DNA from: CAJQPP01 sp963793465
GTDB taxonomy: Bacteria; Planctomycetota; Planctomycetia; Pirellulales; Pirellulaceae
Direction of reading: 5' to 3'
DNA length: 64,000 bases
Assembly (NCBI GenBank): GCA_963793465.1
Contig: CAWCAJ010000005.1
Coordinates: 1-64,000, forward strand
Shown here: piece by piece, positions 44,871 through 53,360 of the stretch
Layout: each line of letters opens with the position of its first letter
Numbering within the stretch: the first letter of the stretch is position 1
Position numbers and translations under genes: made by a program
The notes under the pieces: model-generated
Databases searched by the model: none
What the model was told of the DNA's origin: nothing
Seen by the model: only the letters and a program-made list of their open reading frames with translations

Positions 44871-44976
44871 TTATCCTGCGTCGTGTTAGCGTCTGGTCCG
44901 AGATTGAGGCCAGGGATAGATGGCATTCCGCGGTCTTTCTGCCCGCGACTCCCAAGAAAGAATGAGGTACTGAACC

Positions 44977-45441
44977 ATGCTGGATACGCAATCCCCATTG
45001 ATCGCCGAGTTTTTGAAGGATCACCAACAGTTCTCGCGTTTGTTGTACGAAATCACTCGCCTGTTGAAGCAGGAAAAGGTCGAGGAGGCGCGGCAGCGGG
45101 CTGGGGAGCTGAATCAACTGGCAGGCCCTCACATCGCCTACGAGGAAGCGGAGTTGTACCCACGCCTGTCGATGCTGGGAGAAACATCGGTCAAGGAAAC
45201 GTTGTTGGTCGACCAGCATCACGAGGCTCTGGATTCCGTGCGTCAGTTGCTGGAGTCGGACCCGATTGATGACGACTTGCTTGACGAAATCCACGATGGC
45301 TTCGAAGGCGCATTGTCACATGCGGAACACTGTGGATCGCTGATCAGCTTGATGTCGCGGCTCAGCCCGGAGCAACAGGCGGAGTCCCTGCGTGTTCTGC
45401 AGGAGCTTCGAGTCCAGGGCAAGAAATGGACCGAGCTTTAA
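44977..45441 (+). CDS. Hemerythrin HHE-domain protein
   Basis: A 154-aa four-helix protein: LIAEFLKDHQQFSRLLYEI gives the first His, LAGPHIAYEEAELYPRLS the His and Glu, VDQHHEALDS and LSHAEHCGSLIS the rest of the di-iron ligands. It has no signal peptide, so it is cytosolic, and it may bind O2 or NO or buffer iron. It is the fourth gene of the stress group. The second hemerythrin in the window is part of the RIC-like lipoprotein at 7292-8164. Confidence 0.88.
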   Translation: MLDTQSPLIAEFLKDHQQFSRLLYEITRLLKQEKVEEARQRAGELNQLAGPHIAYEEAELYPRLSMLGETSVKETLLVDQHHEALDSVRQLLESDPIDDDLLDEIHDGFEGALSHAEHCGSLISLMSRLSPEQQAESLRVLQELRVQGKKWTEL

Positions 45442-45574
45442 CGGTCTGGATCCCCCCTGTTTTGATATGGGATTTTTGAGTTTCGGTGCAGGTGCCAACG
45501 ATGGTTCCGGGTCGAACGCCGGATCGATGTGATTTTCAATACCTGGGATTACACCAGGAGCAAGTGGATAACGC

Positions 45575-46381
45575 ATGTGTCGTCTGTATGGTTTTATCGC
45601 CAACGAGGCCTCTAAGGTCGATTGCAGCCTGGTGTATGCACAGAATGCTCTGATGGTTCAGAGTCGCGTCGATCTGGCTGGCAGCAACAATGCGGATGGC
45701 TGGGGGATTGCTACTTACCAGGACGGACGTCCGGTGGTCACGAAAAAGACCACTGCCGCTTTCAGCGATCAACACTTTAGTTCTGCGGCCGAGGGTGTCT
45801 ATTCGAATGTCATCATCGCCCATGTCCGCAAGGCGACCGTCGGCCGGATCTCGCTGGAAAACACGCACCCTTTTGTATATGGACACTGGACGTTTGCCCA
45901 CAACGGTACCGTCACCGGTTTTCCGCAACTGCGGTCGAGGCTGGAACAGGAAACCGCTCCGGAATTTCAAGCCACTCGGCTGGGAGACACCGATAGCGAA
46001 CAGTACTTTTTGTGGCTGTTGACCCGGTTGCAGCAGGCCGGGATCAGCAGTTTCGCGGGTGTGACTGAAAAACTCATTGAGGACACTCTGTACGAGGCCG
46101 TTTCTCGTCTCTACCAGATGTGCCTGCAGGTCGAACCCACCCGCAAACCGCGGCTGAATTTTGTATTCACGGATGGCAATCAGTTGGCAGCCTGCCGCTG
46201 GAATCGATCCTTGCACACGATTGCTCGGCAAGGGATCTATAACTGTGAGATTTGCGGGATTCCCCATATCCACCATCACGAAACCGTCAATCACCGTGCT
46301 TTCGTCGTGGCCTCCGAGCCCGTGACCCATGAACCCTGGACGGAAGTGAATAACTATCGGGTCCTGGCAATGCGTGTTTGA
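45575..46381 (+). CDS. Class II glutamine amidotransferase (YafJ/EgtC-like)
   Basis: A 268-aa N-terminal-nucleophile amidotransferase. MCRLYGFIANEASKVDCSLV gives the catalytic Cys2 after removal of Met1. NADGWGIATYQDGRP, IIAHVRKATVG and HPFVYGHWTFAHNGTVTGFP follow the family order, with GxNADGWG and FxHNG motifs intact. The single domain matches YafJ and EgtC-type hydrolases. A substrate for the ammonia or deglutamylation reaction cannot be assigned. It follows the hemerythrin gene with a 133-bp gap. Confidence 0.88.
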   Translation: MCRLYGFIANEASKVDCSLVYAQNALMVQSRVDLAGSNNADGWGIATYQDGRPVVTKKTTAAFSDQHFSSAAEGVYSNVIIAHVRKATVGRISLENTHPFVYGHWTFAHNGTVTGFPQLRSRLEQETAPEFQATRLGDTDSEQYFLWLLTRLQQAGISSFAGVTEKLIEDTLYEAVSRLYQMCLQVEPTRKPRLNFVFTDGNQLAACRWNRSLHTIARQGIYNCEICGIPHIHHHETVNHRAFVVASEPVTHEPWTEVNNYRVLAMRV

Positions 46382-46684
46382 AAAGGGAATGGAATGGTGA
46401 TGCGGAAACGAGGCAAAAAGGGGCCCTGACGCAACTTCCCCGATCCTGCTCGGTCGATTTCCAACAGCTCATTATCCCCAGGCTAACCCAAGACGTGCCT
46501 CCGGCACCGCAGGCCGAGGGCACCCAGTCACCAGCCTGCCGGCCATACGTTGCCTGAACCGAATCAATGAGCAACTCGCTACGACGGTACTCGCGGATTG
46601 CATTGCAGACTGGGGTGATTTCGAGCCTGTGATTCGCTAGCTTCTTTAAGCCGGCTATTCTCCAAAAACCGATCGGTAGCTCAA
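46382..46684. other. Non-coding stretch before gltS remnant
   Basis: About 300 bases; the only open frame (46287-46574, minus) overlaps the end of the amidotransferase gene and has no protein character. I see no other feature here. Confidence 0.45.
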
Positions 46685-46905
46685 ATGCAAGAAATCCTGG
46701 TGACCGGTTCGGACTTGATCATTATGGCGATCGTCGTGTGTGGGCCGGCTATCAAATTACCCGCAAAATTCCTTTGTTGCAAAAGTATAGCATTCCCATC
46801 GCCGTCACCGGGGGGGTGTGCAGTGGGTTGCTGGTTTTGCTGGCGATGGCAGGTGGCCCCAAGATCACGTTTGACATGACGATCCGGGACACCCTGTTTT
46901 CCCGA
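46685..46905 (+). pseudogene. Sodium/glutamate symporter (gltS) N-terminal remnant
   Basis: ATG 46685 reads MQEILVTGSDLIIMAIVV, then a single-base shift at about 46738 leads to VWAGYQITRKIPLLQKYSIP, then IAVTGGVCSGLLVLLAMAGG and ITFDMTIRDTLF. These match the start of GltS, in which a hydrophobic helix precedes a polar turn with YSIP and GG. Only about 70 of roughly 400 residues remain. The coding sequence stops at the border of the repeat that begins about 46913. A deletion joined the gene to the repeat. Confidence 0.7.
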
Positions 46906-46912
46906 GCGACTG

Positions 46913-47050
46913 GTACGAAAAAACACTACACCGATACGAAACGCTCTTGTGGCCAGTGAAATCTGAATTGAAAGGACCGTGCTGGGTTCACAGCGACACT
47001 GCTGGGCAAACCAGCAGTGGCACCGTCAGATCAGCCTTGCCAGACCACCC
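46913..47050 (+). repeat. Composite dispersed repeats A and B, copy 2
   Basis: Repeat A (GTACGAAAAAACACTACACC + GATACGAAACGC) at 46913-46944 is followed by repeat B at 46964-47050. B holds CCGTGCTGGGTTCACAGCGA and the hairpin ACTGCTGG-GCAAA-CCAGCAGT, then CTTGCCAGACCACC. The block abuts the gltS remnant and ends before the non-coding region to 47195. Confidence 0.8.
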
Positions 47051-47195
47051 GTGTCAATCGCACGGACCTGTCGCGTCCGCCGCAATCATTTTCCGGCTCC
47101 CCTGACCGCTACGACGCGACACCGATCCCGGACGGTTGATGATGGGTTTGACGAGACCCGTCTTTCGCGAGGCCTGCCGATCGGGGCCGATGGGG

Positions 47196-48416
47196 TCAGG
47201 TCGAACTGGCTTGTTCCGAATTGACATCAACCACGTCCACAGCCGATCTCAACTTCAGATCGGCAACCAGGGGTAGGTGGTCGGAGGCGATTCGTGCCAG
47301 TCGGCTGGAGATGACGCTGGCCTGAATGGGCTTCAAATCCTCCGTCACAAAAATGTGGTCGACCCGCATCAACGGATAGGGGCTGAAGTAGGTCGAGCCC
47401 ACTCGCCGGTTATCCGCTTCTTCCACGTCGGTCAGACTTCCAACGCAGACCCGGTGTGTTCTGGATTTGGGGCGGGCGTTGAAATCGCCGCACAGCACCA
47501 CGGGGCCCCGCAGCCTTGCCGGTTTCACCCATTCGTTGATGAGTTGTTGTGCCTGAATCAACTGTTCCTGAGGATAGATACTGAGGTGGGCATTGATGAC
47601 CTGCAATCCCAGGCCTTGCGGTGTCTCGATTTCCACCCACAAAGCGCTCCTTCGCGAGCGATCCTGCTTGTGATGATGCAGGCCCCCGGCTTCGATGACT
47701 TTCATGGGGAATCGGGTCAGGATGGCGTTGCCAAACCGCTCCTCCTGGATGTGCCAGGCGGGGTGGAAATGATGGTTCATTTTCAGATGCCGGGCAATGG
47801 CCTGGGCCTGATCGGTTTTTCCTGATCTTTGGCGTTGCACATCCAGTTCCTGCAGGCAAATGATGTCGCAATCCGACTGGGCAATCACACGGGCGATTCG
47901 TTCTGGTGAAAGTTGCCCATCCATGCCCATACAGGCGTGCACGTTGTAGGTCATCAGGCGGATTCCGCGATGGGCGGCAGGTGCTGGATTCCGCAGCGTT
48001 TCGCCATCCGAGCTGCGACCGAGGAATTGCAGTGCCGCCCTTCTTAAATCGTCGGGACGAAGATATTGGCGGTGGAGCGCAGGCAGGGGGACGTCATTGG
48101 GCAACAAGGCGAAAGCCCGTGTCTCTTCGGGGCCCGGTCCGGCATGAGCACCGTGCTGCAATACAAAACTGGTGGAAGGGGATGGTCGGGTCCAGCCGAT
48201 CAACGTGATTTCGCCAGCGTCCTGATGATTGACCAGCTGGATCAGGTCCTCGGTTACGTCCTCCAGGAACGGATGATCGGCTCCAAATACCAGCAAGGCA
48301 TCATTTGGCAAGTAGAAGGTGCCTTCCAGCGTGCTGATTTTTGCCCGCTTGCCCGGCAGGGGTTGGGCGGCAATCGGGTACGTCGTACTTGCAGACCAGA
48401 TCCCTGGCCAGTTCAT
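47196..48416 (-). pseudogene. Downstream part of phosphatase/EEP fusion (endonuclease/exonuclease/phosphatase domain)
   Basis: A 406-aa frame. Residues 1-135 are the C-terminal part of the phosphatase encoded upstream (EGTFYLPNDALLVFGADHPF; HGAHAGPGPEETRAFALLPN). From about 150 an EEP domain starts: IRLMTYNVHACMGMDGQLSP, IICLQELDVQRQ (metal Glu), VVLCGDFNARPKS (Asp-x-Asn) and ASDHLPLVADL (catalytic Asp-His). The phosphatase tail belongs to 48301-49644, and the two frames overlap by 116 bp, so a single-base indel near 48370 split one gene. Without it, one protein of about 820 residues would be made, if the two domains are naturally one chain. Confidence 0.75.
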
Positions 48417-49644
48417 TGGCCCGGGATTTGGCGGGCTCGTTTAACAGGTAGACAAACGCCAGCGGGCCGGAAGTGACGGTTTGCACATTCGGAGAACGCG
48501 TTTGAATGTCATGGTCCTGTTCCCCAAATGCCATCGAGACCAGCCAGCCAATGCCCAACCAGTTGGCCCGTGAAGGCAACCGCTGCCGACTCTTTTTTGA
48601 GTCCTCGCCGGACGGCCCGTTGGGCAGCTGGCCATCGACCCATTGGGCGACCAGTTGTTGAATGGACTGTCCGTGTTCGTTTTGATAGGGGCGAGTGGAT
48701 TCCTGGCCATGGTCGGAGAAAACCCACAAATCGTACTCTCTCCCGGCACCCAGGTGAGCTGCCCGCCAAATTCGCCTGATCGCCTTGTCGATACCCTGCA
48801 ACGTCCAATGTGCAAATCGGGAACCCGGTCCCCGGCGATGGGCCTGTTCGTCGTAACCCAGCAGATTCACATGCATGATGGGCAGGCCTCGAGCGGCATC
48901 GTAGCAGGTCCCAATCGTCACCAACTCACGCAACAAGACCACCACCATTACCCGCGCCGGGATCATCACCAGCTCCTGCCAGAATTCGCGGCCCGAAAAA
49001 ATGCCTCTCAGAAATCCCAGGGTGGCAGCAAAAAACTCAATCACCATCAGTCCCAGCACCCGCAGGAACATCAGCAGATTCAGCAGCATCACGAACAACA
49101 GGTTCAGGGGGTTCAATGTTCTGAAGAACTCGCTCCAGCCAAAGCTGGTGGCACAGAAGAAAACCTCCTTGGCTCCCCCACCGTAAATATTGCAGTAGGA
49201 ACTGCCGCCCGTCAGCAGACCGGTATTGCGTTGACTGATTCGCTGTTCGACTTCGGCGGCGATGTCATTGGCAAACATCCGCACCAGCCGCCCGGTCCTG
49301 TGATCACGGAACCCGAAGGCCGGGACTACGGTTCGCTGGCCATAGTACAATTCGGCCTGAACCGCGGGGGTGCTGGCGGGCAAGCCGGAGTAAAGGGTCT
49401 CAATTTGATAGTGTTCCCGGTCGATCAGCGACGCCAGAAAGGGCATCCGTCCACCGGCCAGAGCCTTTTCCAGTTGGTTGCGTGACAGACCATCAATTTG
49501 CACCAGGATCAAGCCCCGCTCGGTCGGCTGGCCGTCATGGCGATTCAATCCCAATAACCAGATCGCCCATTCATTACGCGTCAGCAATCGTCGAAACGCC
49601 CTCCAGGTTTTGGTCAAGGTCGTTACGCGTACCGGGTCTTTCAT
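48301..49644 (-). pseudogene. Alkaline-phosphatase-superfamily membrane protein, frameshifted
   Basis: A 447-aa frame. ILVQIDGLSRNQLEKALAGG gives the first metal site of an alkaline-phosphatase/nucleotide pyrophosphatase-like domain, with GLPASTPAVQAELYYG carrying the nucleophile region. The middle carries three membrane helices (about 195-265; LLFVMLLNLLMFLRVLGLMV). IMHVNLLGYDEQAHRRGPGS and DLWVFSDHGQESTRPYQ (metal Asp-His) complete the site. After VCKYDVP the frame goes wrong, and the last 25 residues are not homologous. The true continuation is in the frame of 47196-48416. The lesion is a single indel, and it may be an assembly error. Confidence 0.75.
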
Positions 49645-49927
49645 GGTAAGGGGTGGCAGGGGATCGCTGGGCCGTAGGGGTGGATCTTGTTTTGAGACCA
49701 GGAGATGCGAGTTGCATACCGGAATGGGCTGGCAAATTCGGTATCGCCTATCCGGGTCCCGGGTTCTGGAATAGGATTGCTTTCTGGAACACGATTTGCG
49801 AACGGATATGCCATTCCATCAGGAACCGCTGGATTTGGGGTTCCCGCGTTCATCACCGATCTTTGGCAGATTCGCACGGTGGCCGCGAAGCAACGCGGGC
49901 GATACCGCACGAATTCAAAAATTGTAA

Positions 49928-50572
49928 ATGGCAAACGGCCTGATGATCAATGAACAAATCCAGGACTCGACACGGAATATTTCCAGCCGACTGGTGGGGC
50001 TGTTCCAGCAAACGGGACAAAAGGTGGTGTTGGCGGAGAGTTGTACGGGGGGACTCGTTTCGGCGATCCTCACGGAATACACGGGAGTTTCCCAGTACCT
50101 TTGTGGATCGGCTGTGACTTACCAGGATTCCACCAAACAGCAGTGGCTGAAAATTGATCCCGCTGCAGTGCAGAAATATACTGCGGTCAGTGCTCCAGTG
50201 ACCCTGGCCATGGCACGTTCGGTCCTGCAGGCGACCCGTCAGGCCGATTTCGCCGTGGCTATTACCGGGCACTTGCAGCCCCCGACGACGCAGACCCGGC
50301 CCCATGTCTACGTGGCCGTTGTGCCGCGGGCCTTTGCCGAGGATACGGGCGTGGCAGTTGGACGTTTCCTGTTGCAGCAACCCACCCGGCCCGCTCGTCA
50401 GTGGGAAGCTGCGCGGTGCGCATTGCATGCCAGTTTGGAGTACTTGCGATTTGGATCGCAGCGGGTGCCATGCAAGACGTCCGACCCCGTAATTTGTTCC
50501 GAGCCCTGCAATTTTCGCTGGCAGCAATGGTATCGGAATGTCCCGGACAGCCAAGCTGAAGCCAGGACCTGA
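49928..50572 (+). CDS. CinA C-terminal (PncC-like nicotinamide-nucleotide amidase) family protein
   Basis: A 214-aa protein. VVLAESCTGGLVSAILTEYT is the family hallmark with the catalytic Ser-Cys region, then YLCGSAVTYQDSTKQQWLKI. The usual AITGIAGPGGGTPEKPVG is replaced by FAVAITGHLQPPTTQTRPHV, so the Gly-rich loop is divergent. A typical PncC is 160-165 aa; here a C-terminal tail of about 45 residues with three Cys is added. Deamidation of NMN is the family reaction, but the altered loop leaves activity uncertain. ATG 49928; another ATG (MINEQ) lies five codons later. Confidence 0.8.
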   Translation: MANGLMINEQIQDSTRNISSRLVGLFQQTGQKVVLAESCTGGLVSAILTEYTGVSQYLCGSAVTYQDSTKQQWLKIDPAAVQKYTAVSAPVTLAMARSVLQATRQADFAVAITGHLQPPTTQTRPHVYVAVVPRAFAEDTGVAVGRFLLQQPTRPARQWEAARCALHASLEYLRFGSQRVPCKTSDPVICSEPCNFRWQQWYRNVPDSQAEART

Positions 50573-50706
50573 GGGTTGCCCTCTGATCGCGGAATGGGTC
50601 TGAACGGAAATTTACCTGAACGGAAATTTGCCAAACCAAACCTGCATCCATCATAATTGCAAACTCACCAAGGCCCTTGTTGCGAATTGACTTTTTGGAG
50701 AACTTC

Positions 50707-51141
50707 ATGAACCGCTCGTTGATCGTTGCCTGTCTGATTCTGTTGGTGTTTTCCGGTGTGGTTTTTGCCTGGCAGCAGCAGGAGGAATCCAAGCCCAGGA
50801 CCCTTCCCCAAGACCCGGATCTGATCGCTCGACGCGATTTCATGCGCTCGAAACTGATGTATTCGCAATTGGTGCTGGAGGGATTGACGACCGACAATTT
50901 TGAAATGGTCGACCAGGCGATAGAAAATTTGCAGATGGTGACGGAGGGAGAGATGTGGGTGGCCTTTGACGACGACGACGACTACCGCAAATTGACCCAG
51001 GACTTCAAAACGGCGACCAGCCGGATGGCCGAGGCTGCCGCGACCAAGAATCTGGATGCCACGGCCATGCGGTTTTATCAAATGAACACCAGCTGTATTG
51101 ATTGCCACAAGCACATTCGGGCTCAGGGATACAAGCTTTAA
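50707..51141 (+). CDS. Exported single-CxxCH (cytochrome c'-like) protein, paralogue
   Basis: A 144-aa protein. Signal peptide SLIVACLILLVFSGVVFAWQ, then helical sequence (LVLEGLTTDNFEMVDQAIEN), a run of five aspartates, and CIDCHKHIRAQGYKL at the C-terminus. It shares its layout with 42957-43394 (CVRCHKYIRDE). ATG 50707 follows the leader GGAGAACTTC, which may serve as a ribosome-binding site. It probably binds one heme in the periplasm. Downstream, a 17-bp direct repeat (GAGCCGGACTGGTGTCG) occurs twice in tandem at 51152-51185. Confidence 0.85.
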   Translation: MNRSLIVACLILLVFSGVVFAWQQQEESKPRTLPQDPDLIARRDFMRSKLMYSQLVLEGLTTDNFEMVDQAIENLQMVTEGEMWVAFDDDDDYRKLTQDFKTATSRMAEAAATKNLDATAMRFYQMNTSCIDCHKHIRAQGYKL

Positions 51142-51151
51142 TTTCGAGTTC

Positions 51152-51185
51152 GAGCCGGACTGGTGTCGGAGCCGGACTGGTGTCG
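51152..51185. repeat. 17-bp tandem duplication
   Basis: GAGCCGGACTGGTGTCG at 51152-51168 is repeated exactly at 51169-51185, between the cytochrome-like gene and the ATP-grasp gene. Confidence 0.9.
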
Positions 51186-51271
51186 CACGGTTCATGCCTG
51201 GATACGCGGAAACAACCGGGGATGCCACCCGCGACCCGGGTGACCGCTACCCCTTTTGCCGAAAAGGTCTG

Positions 51272-52828
51272 ATGCGGATACCGATCATTTCACGTTTTCG
51301 AACTCAAGTGTCGTCCGGCAGGGCGGATCACGCCCGTCGCCTGGCAGAGGAGATCAAGCGGTCGCATGCATCGACTGCTGATCGGGACAGGCGTTTCCAG
51401 GACCTGGTTTTGCAGGAAGCGATCGATGATCGACCGACGCTGCACCTGGATGACTTTAGCGAGATACCGCGGCTGGCCAAATTCGATACTTCAGCCATTG
51501 TGCAGGAACGCGCCCGTTTGAGGGCGGTGGAGGGTGATTGGGTTGTTCAATCGCAGCAGACGGAACCCGGTTATTCCGACTATTGTGAATACCGCCTGGG
51601 GCTGGGGCGTGTGAACTGGTTGTTTCCCGCCCAACAACCGCATGACCCCCACCAATTGGCGGTTTCCTGTTGGCATGATCGGCGATTGCGGCACGATCTG
51701 ATGCGGGCGATCCGACACGACGACCTGTTTTTTGTTCACCCGCATATGTCTACGGGGCACGTGTGGGAGTTGGCATGGATGTTGTCACGCGCCACACGAC
51801 GACCAATCAAGGTCATTGGACCGACACCGTGGCTGGCGAATTGGGCTAATGACAAGATCGAGTTTACACAGGCCGCCGCCCGTCTTTTGGGTTCGCACAA
51901 AGTGCCTTATACGGAAGTCGCCGGGAATTTTGCCAAGCTGGCCCAACAGGTAATGCGTCTGGCGACCACCCACCAGCGAGTAGGCGTCAAGTATCCGTTG
52001 GGAACCGGCGGGTCGGGGAATTTCCTGATCGAGTCGGCGGATATTCGCCATTTATCTCTGGTCGAGTTACGCCGTGTCCTGAAAGAACGTTTGCAAGGAT
52101 ATCATTGGCCAGCGGGAGGACGCCTGCTGGTGGATGCCTGGGAAGACGGCGTGTTGAGCAGTCCCTCCGTGCAGACCTGGATCCCGCCCCGATCGGCCGG
52201 TGCTCCCGTGATTGAAGGGATCTTTCAACAACTGGTCGTCGGTCGAAGTTACCAATTTATCGGCAGTCAGCCCGCGCACTTGCCGGCTTCCCTGGAGCAG
52301 CAAATTGTCGATGACAGCTATTTGCTGGCCTTGATGTTCCAGGAACTGGGTTACATCGGTCGCTGCTCATTCGATTTGATTCTGCTGGGCGAAGACGCCG
52401 AGTCGCCCGATTCCCGTTTCGAATTTATCGAGTGTAACGGGCGTTGGGGAGGGACCTCACTGCCGATGACCCTGATGAATCGGCTGGCTGTGCCCGATAG
52501 CGGCAAGTCCTGGTGTGTGCGGCGTTTGACCATTCCAGGCCTGGAGGGACTTGCGTTTTCCGACCTGCAGCGACATCTGGGCCCGTTGCTCTACGATCGT
52601 CGGGCCCATTTCGGCCAATATGTGCTCTTCTGCCCGGCGCGAATGGCCGCGCAATCTGCCATCGATGCCATCTCGATCGGGAATTCACCTCAGGAAGCAA
52701 GCCACTTGATTTGTCAGGCCCTTCCCCAAATACTCAAGCGTCTGGTCAACCAGCATCCGCTGACCGGGAAAGCCGAAAACCCATCTGACCCGCTTGGCAG
52801 TCAGGGGGAATCCGAGACACTACAATGA
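51272..52828 (+). CDS. ATP-grasp domain protein
   Basis: A 518-aa protein. A preATP-grasp-like part (about 100-230) precedes the ATP-grasp core. A glycine-rich loop lies in VGVKYPLGTGGSGNFLIES (about 240), and VLSSPSVQTWIPP and PVIEGIFQQLVVG follow. The metal-binding FEFIECNGRWGGTSLPM (Glu-Cys-Asn, about 386) is in the position of E-x-N. Enzymes of this group join a carboxylate to an amine or similar using ATP. The frame begins at 51098, but ATG 51272 (MRIPIIS) is better; another possible ATG is 51194. It is upstream of a CBS gene and unlike any named ligase that I know; a peptide-ligase role (PGM1-like) is a guess. Confidence 0.7.
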   Translation: MRIPIISRFRTQVSSGRADHARRLAEEIKRSHASTADRDRRFQDLVLQEAIDDRPTLHLDDFSEIPRLAKFDTSAIVQERARLRAVEGDWVVQSQQTEPGYSDYCEYRLGLGRVNWLFPAQQPHDPHQLAVSCWHDRRLRHDLMRAIRHDDLFFVHPHMSTGHVWELAWMLSRATRRPIKVIGPTPWLANWANDKIEFTQAAARLLGSHKVPYTEVAGNFAKLAQQVMRLATTHQRVGVKYPLGTGGSGNFLIESADIRHLSLVELRRVLKERLQGYHWPAGGRLLVDAWEDGVLSSPSVQTWIPPRSAGAPVIEGIFQQLVVGRSYQFIGSQPAHLPASLEQQIVDDSYLLALMFQELGYIGRCSFDLILLGEDAESPDSRFEFIECNGRWGGTSLPMTLMNRLAVPDSGKSWCVRRLTIPGLEGLAFSDLQRHLGPLLYDRRAHFGQYVLFCPARMAAQSAIDAISIGNSPQEASHLICQALPQILKRLVNQHPLTGKAENPSDPLGSQGESETLQ

Positions 52829-52870
52829 ATCGAACCTGAATCCATTTGAAAGCGAAGGAGCCACTCCATT

Positions 52871-53341
52871 ATGGCCAGCGTCAACAACGTGGCGACTTTG
52901 ACGGTCGCGGATATCATGACCGACAAGGTCGAAACCCTGAGTGCGTCGGACACGATCAAGTTCGCTGCCAGCCTGATGGTGGATAGCCAGGTGACGACGA
53001 TCCCGGTGGTCGATGGCAAGCAGCATTGCATCGGGATTCTGTCCCGTACGGATCTAACCGAGATGTTTCTCAGCGAGGATGACGCGCTTTCTTCTGCCCT
53101 GGATAGCGATCGTCTGTCGGCGGAATGGCTGAATCGTTCCCTGGATACCAGTGAATCACGGCTGGTCAAGGAATTCATGAACTACGAGGTGGCCACGATC
53201 CGGTCGGACAAGACCGTCAGTGCAGCCTGTAAAGAGATGGTAAAACGCAAAATCCATCATTTGCCGGTGGTCGATGAATCGGATGTGGTGGTTGGCATCG
53301 TGTCCACCTTTGATATCGTCAAGGCAGTGGCGCAGATGTAG
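52871..53341 (+). CDS. CBS-domain pair protein
   Basis: A 156-aa protein of two CBS repeats: ADIMTDKVETLSASDTIKFA, TIPVVDGKQHCIGILSRTDL and, in the second, EFMNYEVATIRSDKTVSAAC, HHLPVVDESDVVVGIVSTFD. Such proteins bind adenosine ligands and regulate partner enzymes. It lies 42 bp downstream of the ATP-grasp gene and may be co-transcribed with it. The start is ATG 52871, with GCGAAGGAGCC as a possible ribosome-binding site. Confidence 0.88.
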   Translation: MASVNNVATLTVADIMTDKVETLSASDTIKFAASLMVDSQVTTIPVVDGKQHCIGILSRTDLTEMFLSEDDALSSALDSDRLSAEWLNRSLDTSESRLVKEFMNYEVATIRSDKTVSAACKEMVKRKIHHLPVVDESDVVVGIVSTFDIVKAVAQM

Positions 53342-53360
53342 TCGCAAACCCCTGCGTGAA

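Noticed and set aside
48643..49485. 280-aa plus-strand open frame
   Set aside because: Antisense to the phosphatase gene; His/Gln-rich low-complexity shadow.
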